Assembly (NCBI GenBank): GCA_003342895.1
Contig: PTFA01000279.1
Location: 1,085,500 to 1,149,499, forward strand
Length of the DNA: 64,000 nucleotides
DNA from: Casuarius casuarius
Taxonomy: Eukaryota; Chordata; Aves; Casuariiformes; Casuariidae
Direction: 5' to 3'
Under the pieces are notes generated by a model. It did not search any database and was not told the origin of the DNA. It saw only the letters and a list, made by a program, of their open reading frames with translations. Below are positions 28,671 to 50,355 of the stretch, one piece after another. Numbering within the stretch: the first letter of the stretch is position 1; every line of letters begins with the position of its first letter. Both the position numbers and the translations under genes were made by a program.

Positions 28671-31600
28671 TCCTTCTTTTGTCATTTTTGAGAAAAAAAC
28701 TGTTGCAGAACCAAGACTCTGGAAATGAAATTGATGGTGAACTAAAGCAAAAGGACATTTGTGGTGTGTGAGCTGAGAAAAATGCAGACAATAAATTAAT
28801 ACAGTAGACTGGGTTGTCTGGTTGACTGGTTGGCTATTAAGCCAGTCTTGCTAACTTCAGAGGTACCTATTAACATATTTTTACTATTTGTGGTTTTCTT
28901 GCAGCAACAACTGGAAAAACTATGCTAAAAATTATAACCAAAGCTCTCATAAGTAATTACTGAAAATACTAAGCAGATTGTCCATTTAACAAAAGTGGCT
29001 CAGCCACTTTTGAGAGGAACAGAATTGTAGCTGATACATTCAGAAATTTCCCTTGTGATCTGAAAGGTAGGTTTCCACACTTGCAGTGGCTCCTCCTGCA
29101 GGCTGCTCCTCTTAATAGCCTGCACTAACCCACACAGAAGAAATGCTAGTGTAAATGGGCCTTTGTACCTTAGGCTGTGAGTTTACAATAGGCTCTGTGC
29201 AGGCCAATTCTGTGACCGTCTTGAGTGCTCCTGACCTTGCTGTGGTCTGTGTAGACAAGAAGCCTAACCAAGTGGAACTATCTGCAGTGTCAGGTTATAG
29301 CATTTGCCAATGCCAGTAAGTTTCTTTATAACAGCAGGTTTGTGACTTTGAAGCTGGGCCTTCTTAGGAGCGAAGAGCTGCCAATTGATAGTTTTTTCAG
29401 AGTAATAAGTTTATGGATAAATGTCTTAAAACAGAAGAGTTAACTTTGAAGCTTATTTCATAAAATAAGTCTGTAGTCACAGAATACACTTTGTCACGTG
29501 GTATTGCTTTGTGTGTTATATTCATAGGAAAGGTTTGTTTGGGGTTTTTTTTCCCTCTTTCTTTTGTCTGAATTGTACATATGCACTTTCTTAATACCTC
29601 TGAGGATTATGTGTAAAAATACAACTAACCCATAAGCTTCAAGAAGATCACCTAGAACAGTGTCTAAAAAACAATGGGCAGACTTGCTGCTGAAGAGACT
29701 TAGACCTTTGTAGTGTTTAATCTTCAGCTCTTCTAGGGCACTAACTGTGGAAATCTGTACAAAAAACTTTGTTAGTTATAGTGGTACTTGTTTATTCAAA
29801 TCTTGCTCTGGGGATGGTGTGATTACTCTATGCTTAATTAGATAAGACTTCTAACTAAAAAGACTCACATGGAGACTAAGCAACTAGGTTCAGAGATGAC
29901 TAACCAGGATCAGGCTGTGTGAGCGCTCAGGAGTTCTACCTGTTTTGCAAGTACGTCCCCATTGTACCAAATTTTAATAAGTGGGTTGTTTAACATCACT
30001 GAACACTGTCAGTGTTCTGCGAAAGATAACTCCATAGGTATAAAGAAGGCAGGCAGAAGCAGAGGATAAGATGCCCTGGGGAGAAGCAGGAGGTGACAAA
30101 ATGTGCTGAATTCCCCCGTGTTGATTGGGACTGGATAAATCATGAGAGTATGGAACAGCTGGCTAACATTTGGGTGAATTGCCTTGGTCATCAGTGTGTC
30201 CTACAGATGCAGGATTTCCTGCAGCCATGTAGCGTTTCAGCCTAATTCTCCCTCCTGGTAAACTGACAAATCTGGAGCCTGGGCTGTGCAGGCACCGGTT
30301 TACTTCACCCCTGTTCCTTTTTTTAACAAAAGCCTTATCTCTGAGAAGAAGGCTTCTCTCAAAAGCGATACCAGTCTGTGAACTGCTCTCTAAGTCTTAA
30401 GACCAGCCAGAGAGCCTTTGAATACAGTATCACTGTAAGGTATTGCTGTCTAGTACTTCTGAAAAGCTGGCTGCCTCCTTGTGTGAGCTCTCTGGAACAT
30501 TTCTGTAGCAGTCTAAGCTATTACCACCAACCCATAACAGATTTGGCAGATTGCCAGCGCCATGCAAACTAGCATCTTTGCTCATATCCACTTCTTCACC
30601 AGTTCAAACTAACTTGTCAAACTTCAATTGAAGTGTCCAAGGCATTTGCTACAGAGAGCATCTGTCCTCTGCAGAAAAGCCAGCCAATCAGGGCTGTTAC
30701 TCCAGCTACAACAGCAAGCATTGCCTGAGCTGTGCTGTCCATCAAAAGTGGTTTTTCTTCTGTTATGTGCCACTTTGTTCTGGTGCTGCAAATGGTATTT
30801 GACTGAAATTGGGTAATGGCCCACCTTGATCTGTCTGTAGTTCCTTCAGTGGAGACATGCTTTTGCAGCAATGTTGGAGGGACTCAAAATCACTGTATGC
30901 TACAGGAGGCAAAAAAAAAAAATGACGTGTACAGATGTGTCTCCAGTTAGATAGGTGAGGAGGGTTTCTGCTTCAGCTCCGCTGTTGCATTTCAAGGGCT
31001 GAGAGTTCAGAAGTGTTAAGAGCGTGAATCCTTTGCAGTTTGGTGCACTCCAACCACTTTGCTCAGATGGACTCTCTTGAACAGTCTCATCTAGGTGCTG
31101 AGCTCACCAACCAGTGTCATGCCTGAGACCTTACTGAGCAGGCTTTAGGGGATTCCCACCAGTACAATTTGCTGAACCAGAAGTTAATGCTTGTCCTTAG
31201 CCAGACAATTTTGTCAACGTATTTGCAAGCATGCAAGCTTCACTCAGCATGAGCAACCTTCCATTTATACTATTCAGTTATAACGGCACAATTTCAGAAG
31301 AATTGAGGACTAGCACATAGTCAGTTTTACAAAGTATCCTCTAATTTACCTCAGACACTTTTTTTCCCCCATGGACTTTCCATTTATTAAGGTATTTTGC
31401 AAACTCTCCTGTTACATAGGATGACAAGTTTAGTCTTTACACAGTAGCATCACTTTATTATCAATGTTTTCAAGGTCCCAAGCACCCACAGGGCTGTTGA
31501 ATAAAATAGTAGTATCATTAGAAATGCTTAAAAAAAAAAAAAAAAAAACTAAAAGCTATTCCCCACAAGAGCCCAAGCAGATGTCTGTATAAGACAGAGG

Positions 31601-31750
31601 CAAATTGGAAAGATTTTTGATCCTTACAAAGACACCCAAAATCTATCATTTTAATTATAATGATTATGAAGGTAGTGGCTGTGACTCTGCATTTCAAGTC
31701 GAGTTACTTTTCAGCTTTTCTTTTAATGTATACAGAACGCAGCACATCTT
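28671..31750. other. Convergent intergenic interval between MGME1 and OVOL2
   Basis: About 3 kb between the likely 3' ends of two convergent genes. It holds a perfect short palindrome at 28990-29012 and an 18-base A run near 31531. No coding gene is supported. Confidence 0.6.
28990..29012. repeat. Perfect 23-base palindrome
   Basis: CAAAAGTGGCT, a single central C, then AGCCACTTTTG. The arms are 11 bases, in the MGME1-OVOL2 intergenic stretch. Confidence 0.9.
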
Positions 31751-32408
31751 CCCCAAATGTACAACTTTATTTTGAGCACAAAATCTATTTGGGGGAATTT
31801 ATAGGTAAAGCCATTATTATGTATTTAAGTTAATTAGAAACCTGTTTAGCAGCCGTGTCCATTAAGATAAGAGACAGACAAACAACATGTGCTTGGACCA
31901 GCATAACTTGTGCTTGCTGAGGATGTTACCACCCTACCCTGTCTGTCCTGATACAGCCAAGTGCCCAGTGAGGGCTGCAGCAGCTCAGCAGCATCTAAAG
32001 CACCCTCAAGTGTGTCAGGAGGTCTTGGCGATGGCAGTTAGGGACACCCCTCTCTCCATTTTTTTTAATCACTAAATCTGCTCTTGATCCTCCCTGTTTT
32101 GGTTCTCCTGGGTCAACAGGAGCTGGAGCAGAGATGCAGGGGAGTCCTAAAAGCACAGAGATGTAGTACCACGCCCTCATCATCATTATCACTGCCTCTT
32201 TGCCTTGCAGCATTATTCACACCAAAAGCCTTCTCAGCCAAGAGGGACTGAAAATTAGAGGCCAGATTCACACATACAGTTTTGCGCCGATCTCATGAGG
32301 CAGAGGCAGCCTAAGGCTCACTCCTAACTGCTTTGCACTGCTTTGTCGTGTTAGTGAACAGGCACTTGATAGTTCATTAAGAAGAAGAAAAAAAAAAAAT
32401 CCCAAAAT

Positions 32409-32456
32409 ACACACACACACACACACGCGCGCGCGCGCACACACACACACACACAC
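32409..32456. repeat. (AC)n(GC)n(AC)n microsatellite
   Basis: A 48-base run of strictly alternating purine and pyrimidine: AC repeats flanking a central CG/GC block. Confidence 0.97.
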
Positions 32457-32934
32457 CATAAAATACACATAAAATTGCATGTCGTCATGACAGATAATAC
32501 ATATCTTCAAGTCATTAAAGTGTTTTCTTTGGGTTTCTGGCTTGATATTGATGTAGATTAAAGGGATGTGGTAGTAATCCCCAAAGTAAGCATAAGTCCA
32601 GGAGAGTCAGAGTTAAGGTCACATTTAAATCTAAACATGATAAAATAAGTTCACAGCTTAAAGTACCTAAACCTAAAACATGACCTAAACTCTGCCCTGG
32701 AATAATGTCACTACCTGGAAGAGAAAGTGTAGGAGAGAAAAATTCTGCATCCTTTAAAAAAAAAAAAAATCTGTTTCAGCTCACCTTGGCTTACAGATCC
32801 ATAAATCATTAGTTTACTGCCCAGGTGGGCAGAGTTAAGATTCGTTGTGCATTTCAATTTCATTTACTGATACTATGTACTCCTATCCTTAAGGCCATTT
32901 TAATTATTTTTTCATCTGAGAACAATGTAATAAT

Positions 32935-33115
32935 AGCTGCTCCTACGTGGCACTTTCTACCCAAAGCTCTTTGGGGTGACGCATTGGGAAAGGTGAAATT
33001 ATTTGTCTATGGCCACTCAGCCGGGTGGTAGAGCTGAAACAGAAAACTGGTTGCCTGAATGCCAGTTCAGCAAATTCTCCATTAACTAGGTGACATAGCC
33101 CTTTCCAAGCTTTCC
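32935..33115 (-). repeat. MIR/CORE-SINE-like fragment
   Basis: Reads as a reverse-complement MIR: caaagctctttgggg, then gaaattatttgtctatggcc, gtggtagagctgaaac and ccattaactaggtgacatag. The best preserved of the three MIR-like copies seen here. Confidence 0.7.
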
Positions 33116-33323
33116 ATTTTTTTGACCAAAAAAGTCTGATGTTTGCATCATATACAGGAATATTTCTTTCAAGTTGAGGTTCTGTCAACATCAATAGAGT
33201 CCCATTAACAAAAAGCATCCCTGCTATTTCAGAGATTTCTTTCAAAATTGTTTTTTAAAAAAATAATATATATATAGTACTACGTGTAAACTTCATTCAT
33301 TTAGACCACTATAATCCACTGCG

Positions 33324-42140
<8,817 letters not shown>

Positions 42141-42312
42141 GGCGAGGGCAGGGGGCTCGGCGCGGCGCGGCGCGGCGCGGCTGCCCCGCCGCCGGCCGCA
42201 GCCCGGCTAGGAGCGGGCGCTCCGCTGCCTTCGGCGGGGAGCGGGACGGCGCGCACCGGGCAGAGCCGCCGAGGCGCGGGGAGGGGAAGGGGAGGGAAAG
42301 CGGCGGCGGCGT

Positions 42313-42339
42313 GGGGGGGGGGGGGGGGGGGGGGGGGGG
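42313..42339 (+). repeat. 27-base G homopolymer
   Basis: Uninterrupted G run about 170 bases upstream of the OVOL2 start codon (C run on the coding strand). Its length may be inexact in the assembly. Confidence 0.9.
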
Positions 42340-45300
42340 AGGAAAGTTTCATAAGGTGGAATAGAAAAATGCACCAGGAAACTTGGGAAGGAGCATGCGT
42401 GCTGCAAACATAACGGTGTCAACAAGTCTGCTTACCTGTCCGACCGGTTGGAGCAGCTGAGCTTTGTTCCAGCCCTTCCTAAGGCATGAATGTTTGCAAA
42501 AGAATTTAACGTCTGAAAATTAAAAAAAAAGAGGGGGGGAGCCCTGCCTTTGCTCCCCGGGGGGGCGGGTGGTGGGGACCCCGGCGGGACCCAGCCCCTC
42601 GCCACGCAGGGCCTCCCTGTCCACCCAGGGATGCTGCAGGGGCAGCGGAGCTGCTTCCCCTCAGGGCAGCTTTTTTCTCATCCCCCAAAAAGGAGTTTCC
42701 TCCCTCCTCCAAGCAGAGGGGCTCCTAGTGTCCTCCACCTGGGGGGGCCCCCACCGCCCCGGGGGGCTGCACCCAGGGGCCCCTCTGGAGCACCGACAAG
42801 AGGAAAAATTCCCCAGAGCTCAAGGGAAAAAAAAAGGCTGAGCTGTCCTCAGGCCAGCTGCAGGCAGAGAAAGTTGTTATTATTATTTTTAATGACGAGT
42901 TTTTCTTCTGTTAAAAGAAGAGCTTTATTTCATTTTAGTCCTTTATTTAAAATGAAAAATGGGTCAAGGCTTCAGTCTTCCCCCTGCCCCCCCCCTTTTT
43001 TTTTTTGCCTCTCCACCCTTCCCCAAATAGAAATGAAACGAAAGAGGACAGGGAGGGGGGAATTAGAAAAAGAAACAGAGGAAAACCCACAGAACTGGAC
43101 TCCGAAGTCTCAGAGCACAGCAAAGGCTGCGTACAGAGTGGCCTTGAATATTTAACAACATTCAGGGGTTCTTCCTCCTGCCTCGTGCCTGTTATTCGAG
43201 CAGCTTTCTTATTAAACAAGGTGGAAATATATTCTGTGCTGTCCTCCCCAAGCACATCCTCCCGTTAGTGTCTGCACTGGAATGGAGCACTTGCACAGGT
43301 TGGCGGGGCTGCAGGAGTAGCTTTTACATTTCCCCACCTAAAGAGGCCTTTCAAACTGCATCGGTTTTTCTCTAAGATTGCCGCTTTCCTCCCAAAGAAC
43401 AAAACACAGGTCACGAGGAATCAATAAGAGCTTCACTATTGATTTCATTGGGATGAAGATTTTATTTCAGGGGCCAGATCTGGAGCTTCTGGAATGGATG
43501 TGTCTTCAAATGCACCAGCCACACTAAAGAGCGCTTTTTAATGAGTCGCAAGTCCCCAGCTACTGCATCCAGGCTTTTGGGGAAGGATCACCAGTTTAGG
43601 GCTGTTGGAGACTGTTGAGAACAAATGGGTGTGATGTCTCACATAGCTCTGAGATCTCAGACCGTAAGAGGGGCTGGATCTGGGCCAGCGCGCACCAGCT
43701 CCAGTGCGGATGCTCAGGATGGAGGAATTCCCAGCGCGGCATTGCCTGAGGGCTTAGCGCATGGGGAAGGAGCCCGAGCCCCACTGGNCCTGCAACGCTG
43801 CCAAGCAAAGCTGCTAATTGGGCATGCTGCACAACTGGGAAGGTCCTCTAGGTTAAGTATCTCCACGCGATTGGTATTTCCAGACAGGAAATCCTAGCTA
43901 GGAGACACAGCAGCCCTTACCCACCGATATGTTTTGATAGGGCATACCAGTGTAAGGCATGGGTGCAGGCGGCCAGGCTAGGACCTTCTCGGCAGAAGAC
44001 TCCAGGTCTTCCTCCCTGGCCAGGCGCAATCTTCCAGGAGCCAAAAGACTTTTGAGGAACAGGGCCTGGCTTTGCTCCCATAAGTGCTAAGAATAAAACC
44101 AACCAAAGCAGCAGAGTGCACCCAGCACCCAGCGCTTGGGGAAAGGTCATCCAGGAGGAGTTAAAAACCATTTACCTGTAGGGCAGGCTCCTCAGAGTGA
44201 CTGTGACTGCTGGGGGGGCCTATTCTGGTGAAGGGGCCTCCCTCCACTCTCCTGGAGAGTTTACGGGATCTGCAGGTACTGGAGAAAAGCNACCTCAGTG
44301 TGCCTCCAGGACATCTCACCAATACCACACATAAAACCTTCCCTTTTCTTTCTTTCTCTTTAAGGCTATGTAATTTCTCTGTTATGTCTGAGACTTTGCT
44401 CCAGGTCAGAATATAACTACATGGGTTTTAATTCATTTCTGCAAGGCTTTCAACTGGAGGTTTCTTTTATTTTAACCACTCCTTGTCTTTTAAGCCAAAA
44501 GAGGTAGCAAATGACATTCATCACAACACTCTCAAAGCAAGAGCTTGCTGTGACTACTTTAATGTGTTCTTGGCTTTTTCGGCTCCTGTTTTGAGATTCC
44601 CATTTAGTGAGGTACTGGAGCACACGCTTCACTTTAATTGGGTGCTCAAAGTCAGACATGCAGTTACGTGCACAGCTGAATCAGGGACTAAGCTGTTATC
44701 AGCAGCACTGGAGCCCTAACGAGTGGTCAGGGTTGCAGTGTGTTCAGCGCAGTTGAAGGCATGGGGTGAAGAGAAGGTCTCGCCCTGAGCCACGCTCCCC
44801 CTTAGTGGCAGCCTGGGGCAGGGAGCAGAAGAAAACCAGGCTTCCTTTCCCCAGAATAACATTCTTCAGTGGCTGTGAACCCGGAGGAGCTCGGGGAGCA
44901 TGCTCACAGCTTGGCCCCACAAACAGCACCAGGAACATGAGAAGGAGCAAGCGGGGGCTGGGGGAGGACACAGGAATGGCTTTAACCATCCCTGCTCCCA
45001 CAGCCACTTTATCACAAAGTGGCACCCTTGCGGCTGCTCCTTCTTCAGCAAGTCAGCCCACAAACCCATCGCTGGGTGGCCAGGTTGCTTCTCTGTACGT
45101 CTGTCGGAGAAGTGTTGCACATACAGTCTGCACACTGTAATTACTTAATAAATAATGATGCTAATGAGATAATGGCATACAAACTTTTCTGTAGAATCTT
45201 CTTTAATTCTGAGCCTTAGCTGGGTGTGGAAGAAAACCCAGTATATTAAATTAACGTTTTGGGTGTAAATCAAATTAAATGTACAAAATGCCCTGTAGGG

Positions 45301-46070
45301 TCAAAGCACAATGGGACCCACCCTTACATATTTGACTACTAAAATGTGTTTCATTTGACTCAAATCATTTGGGAGTGAGAAAAGAGAGACTGGATCAAGT
45401 AATGAATCAGCCATGGGATGCTGTCGCAATCGCAACCCCCCCCTCCTTCCCAAGCAAACCCCTGGTGTGGGGATGGGTTGATGGCTGCGTGCGAGACATG
45501 GGCAACTGCTCCTTGCTGGAGGACTCCCTTTCACTGCCAGCATCCTGATTTATGTACTACCTCAAAGAAAGTGGAGAAAGTGTGCTTGAGAGCAAGAGCC
45601 TTGGTTTACCGAGCCAGGGAAGGAGCTTGGCTTGAGAAGGCAGAGTTAGAGATGTAAGGACAGTAAAGGGGGCAAAAAGGTGCAAGCAAAGGTGCAGGTC
45701 CACTGCTAGGGGAATGAGGAGGCTTCAGTTTTATTTGCAAGTAGGGAAGATCTTAATTGCCTCTTAAGGGGAACTTCCCAATGAGCAGAGCAGGAGCTAG
45801 TGACCCAGGGGAGCCGTGTGGTTCCCTTCACTGGGGATTTTCAAGGATGAGCTGGATGGAGATGAGCTTCAACTCTGCTTTGGTGCAGAGAGTGGGAGCA
45901 GAGCAGAGGTGGGAATCGGCCAGTGGTGGGTCACCCCACACCACTGTCATCATCGTGTCACCATGGGACAGCAGGCAGAGACACCCACCAACGCCTTTGC
46001 ACGCCTCCACCACCCATCACAACCCCATATCATGCCATCAGCTGTGCTGGTGCAACACAACCAATCAGAG

Positions 46071-46111
46071 TTAAAAATAACCTTTCTCCTTCTTGCCTGG
46101 GTTATTTTTAA
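46071..46111. repeat. Perfect 12-base inverted repeat
   Basis: TTAAAAATAACC (46071-46082) and GGTTATTTTTAA (46100-46111) with a 17-base spacer. Each arm fits the MEF2 consensus YTAWWWWTAR. A CCAAT box lies just upstream (46060-46064). Confidence 0.85.
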
Positions 46112-49100
46112 CCTTGATCAGCACTGTGCAGCTCCAGAAACAGGCATATGCCAGTGCGGCAGAGGGCCACAGCCTGGGTGGGGATGAGGCGAGAGCTTGA
46201 TCATCCAGCTGCATTGCTCTGACATCACCACCCCAAGCAGAAATGGAGAGACACCAGCACAGACAACCCATGAGAGCCACATGGTGATGTCCCACTCATG
46301 AGGTAAGGGCTGGGCTGAGAGCACAGCACTAGCAAGTAACTCAGTGCCTCTTCTCCAGTGTTTTCCAGACAATTTGAGACAAATGGGACTGGATGAAGAC
46401 GAGACCCTGGATGGCTCTATCCAACGTGGAGTCTTTGGTCTCTAGCTCCCAGCAGAGCTCAGATGGCTGGATTTGTTCAAGTTTATGGAGTATGCTCAGC
46501 TGTGTGAGAAAAGTCATGACTTCAGATCCCTGGGAGGGTGAATCTTCATCTGCTGGGGTCTGTAGAGTGCCTGAAACAGCATGCCATGAAGCCACTGGGA
46601 GCCCTGGGCTCACAGACTGGCCAAATCACAGAAATGCTCCTGTCCCGAGTGAGCCTTCACATTACCAGTTTAACTTGGGTGTCCACCTGGTTTGGCACAG
46701 CAATGCAAAGCTGCTGGAAGAGCCATGAGGACCTGGCCTTGGGTTGCAGCTGAGGGAAGGGGTCTCAGAAGGAAAACACCTATGTTGCAGTCGAGGGAAG
46801 CTGGGACAAGGGAGAGCATTTCATCTGCAACCTTTTCCAACCTGCTATCTCCTTGGATTATCCTGTGGCAGTCCAGCATGCTGTATAGTGTATTTTAATC
46901 TGTTGAGAATTGCCTGGCTTTAGTCGGTCTTCCCAGAAGGATCACAGAGACCTCTAAGGACCACAGCTTGAAAACCCACAGCAGAGCATATAGGGAAGAT
47001 CCCCTCACTCTAAGAAAACACCATCAACCTGAGCACAAGTTACTTCCAGTCCCTAACCTTCCTTTTATCTGGATTTCTACTCTTTGTCTCAATGCTGAGC
47101 ACTTGCCTCTAAAGAGCTGATGTGATTTTGGGGGATGATCCTGTTCACCCCACCCCACTCTGATTTTGTCCTACGCCCCATCACACAGCTGAAGCATTCC
47201 GGGTGACTCAGCTCAGTTTCGGTAGGTGCATATGAGCACACACCAGCCACAGCAGTGTTGCAGCCTTCATTAGAGGAGTGCGCCCAGATCCTGGGAGCTC
47301 AGTCTTAACTTGTGCCCGGTGCCCTGTGCCTTCGCCTGGGGGCCGTGCTGGTGCTGAGCAACTTCTCCAAGCCGACACACCAGGATGACTGTAGCTGCTC
47401 TCTGGCTGGCACCGGGCATTTCTTGGGATGAGACGCTCAGAGGCGGATGCAGGGGACGGGCAATTCCAGCATAACTGAATGGAAAAGGCAATGCAGCGGC
47501 CTGGGGAGCAAGTGAATTCGGTTTGCCTTGGCTCTGCATTTGCACCGCTGTGCCCCTCGGCTCAGTCCAGCCAAAAGGGTCTTCAGTGCTTCTCTCCTAG
47601 GGTCATGAAGCCTGAGAGAGCCCAGGGAGCAAGCTCTGCCACTAGATGGGTTGCCACCACCTCCAAGGGCAGCTTCTNTAGGAGGAGCTGCAAGCTCCAC
47701 CACTGCACCATTGCCATGATGTATCGAACGTCTGCCATGAGCAAGTCTGTACCCCTCATCCTCTGGACTCAAAGCATGGAGTTTGAGTAAATACAGGCCN
47801 GTAATCACCAGGATTTGAGTGCTGCTGGAGGCAGCAGAGGGTCTGAGAGCAAAGCTGCAGCCTTGGTCTATGCAACATCTCCCTTAGCACAAAGCTGCCA
47901 TCTGCCACAGGGCCAAATCCTGGACATTTGACATCTGCTCCCAAGCCAGATTTTGGCAGGTCCCCTGGTTACAATCAGGAATCACTTCACTGCAGTGGAC
48001 GGAGCGAACATGGCTCAATGCCAATGTACCTATGAAGGAAAGAGCAGTGTCTCCATGAGCCTCCCCAATTTGGAGGGCAACCTGCTTTCCTTGGCTGGGC
48101 AGCAAGAAAGGGCTGGAGAAGGTGCCAGCTAGGGGAAAATGGCTCCTCAGGCTGCAACAGAACCTGAACAACATGCGCTTCCCCTGCCGGCTTTCAAAGC
48201 ACCCCACCGCACTGACTCACCAGGCTCCCGTCTCCTTGCCTCCCACATCCCCTGCCACTCCCAGCGTCTCCCTGTCTTTCTTCACCGATACCTCTGGTTC
48301 CTTCCCACTCACCCTCCCGGCTTGGCACTGTCTCTTGGGCCACCCACTCTCTGCGGCTCTGCTCCCTCGGGGCACCCAGGTTCCCCAGCCGCTCCCAGCA
48401 GCTCTTCCAAGTCCCGCTTTCCTCCTGTGCCATCCCCCAGGGAAACGGCAGCCTCCTGCACTGGTGTCCTTGGGGCCCCCAGGACTCAGCCACCCTTGGG
48501 AAGGCCAGCTGACATGTTAGACCTGCTGGCTTCTGTGAGACACCTTGGCTAGAGTGAGCCCAGTCTCCGGTAAGAGATCCCCTGTTGGCTGCATGTAGCA
48601 TTTCTGAGCAGAAGACTTGGACAATGAGCTTGTGGCCTCTTCTCCTCTGAAGACAGAGCAGCTGCATGTGATGGCAGGCTCATGTTGTAACAGAGATCTT
48701 TGCCGAGGAAGGACAGGGTGAACCAGTTTGGAAAGCTGTCCCAAGCCAGGTTTGCAGCAGGGGCTGTTCTGGCAAGGACTTTAGCAGAGCTCTGAGCACT
48801 GGAGACTTGCGCACTGCAGGGACCCCTTTGCTATGGGGACAGGGCTCTATTAGCATCTTTCTCTTAAGGTTCTCTAAAGCCTTTTCCCCACATTCACTCA
48901 CTCTGCCCAACTCCCCTTCTGCAATTTTTTTTCCTTGGTTTCCTGTGATTTATGTGATCACACAGCCTGTCCAGGGCTTCCTCTCCAGGAACTTTGGTGC
49001 GTGCCTACCAAATTTGATAAAATAGTAGAGGTCACAAAGCTTTNAAACCCCAGAAGTTTCATGCAAATAGGTAGCTAAATAGAGGACAGAAAGCTACTCC

Positions 49101-50199
49101 ATATTAATGTTCCCACGGTGCATCACGTGCACAACCTTTATTAGACTTCAGCAGATCCACATAGTGGCTAACCTTCAAAAACCAAATGCACACCACTAAG
49201 GGCCCCACCAGCTCCTCAAGCAACAACTTTCCGATGGTAGTGGTGTTCCTCACTCCCTGTAGTTTATGCGACATTTTCACAGGAGACATCTACACACCAA
49301 CCAAACAGCCATGTGAACTGCAGAGAAACCAGAGTGCACCTGCTCATGTTCTTCTGCTGGTTTCAACCCCAAAGAGGTATTGATGCCCTCAATGACAATC
49401 TTGCTCATCAGGTGGTATGAAATTGTTCCTGTTGACTGCATGCTTGACAAGTTTGCTGCTCTGTGTAGTGCTGCATTGAATAGCTTTCCCCTGANGAATG
49501 ACTGTCCACTCTGGAAAGATGTGACATTCCTGTGTTATGCTCCATCCATGTGGCTCTTTGGGTAACTTTGGGTGGGATTCTGGCTCTTCTCTCATCTTAC
49601 TTGGTTGAGGGATGTGCTTTTTGATTGTATGGACTGGTGGCAGAGTTGGTCTCATTTGGATTTTGGATTCACTCTGGCAAGTTGGAAGGAGCCGAGTCCC
49701 ACAGGTGGGCATGGAAAGCTTTAGCCAGGCAGGGTCCAGCTGGAGCAGGTGTTGATAGCCACCAGGCTCCCTTATCCGTGAGTCTGACTCTGTCTCCCAA
49801 GGGGATTACAGCCACCACTTAAAAGCAGGGTGAAGGCTACTCTGGGTGATATGGCCATAGCATGGAAACCCTGTGCCCTGACTGACCTTATTCTGGAGTG
49901 AGATGTTTCCCTTATCACGTTATCAACTCTCAGCACTCCCCCAAGCTCACTGGCTCTTTTATGTTGTTCCCATTTTGCTGCTTGACAGCTGCTTGTTTCA
50001 AAGGGATAATCCATGCAAGTGAAAGGCAACATGCTGGAACAGGACACACTTTCCTTACCATTAGCATGTGCAGCGCACTGTTGCAAGTTTTCATGGAGGC
50101 TGAGGGTCCAAACAAGTAGTACAAATCCATGCTGCAGAGCAAGCCAGTGATACATCACTCCATCCATCTGCTGGCTGTGGCCACATTATTTTATCCAGG

Positions 50200-50355
50200 A
50201 TTAGGAAACAACTTTGCCAGGGGGCTGGCAACTGCCCAGCTTGCTTGGAAAAAGTCTTTCTGAAAAGGCTGATATTGGCTGGTGCTGGAAGAAAAAGTCT
50301 GGATTAGCTGGAACTGGGATCCGACCTGGTTAGTCCCTTCCTATGTTCCTAAAAA
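50200..50355 (+). mobile_element. CR1-like LINE 3' end fragment
   Basis: The segment ending in a cctggttagtcccttcctatgttc-type tail resembles the 3' end shared by amniote CR1 elements (a track ending in 'tctgacc..gtatggc..ttcttatgttc'). Very diverged; no coding part remains. Confidence 0.45.

Larger units (their letters stand above)
31750..33323 (-). other. OVOL2: OVOL2 3' untranslated region (probable)
   Basis: Minus-strand sequence after the OVOL2 stop. AATAAA (TTTATT on plus) lies at 31766-31771, with another at 31454-31459. The span includes a dinucleotide repeat (32409-32456) and a MIR-like fragment (32935-33115), so the UTR may end earlier than drawn. Confidence 0.4.

Noticed and set aside
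45820..45870. Possible CR1 match (ggggattttcaaggatgagc)
   Set aside because: The similarity is too short to separate from chance without a repeat search.
48122..48667. Overlapping 132-, 137- and 157-codon Pro/Ser/Leu-rich frames
   Set aside because: A pyrimidine-rich stretch opens several frames at once on both strands; no frame is preferred and no family is recognised.
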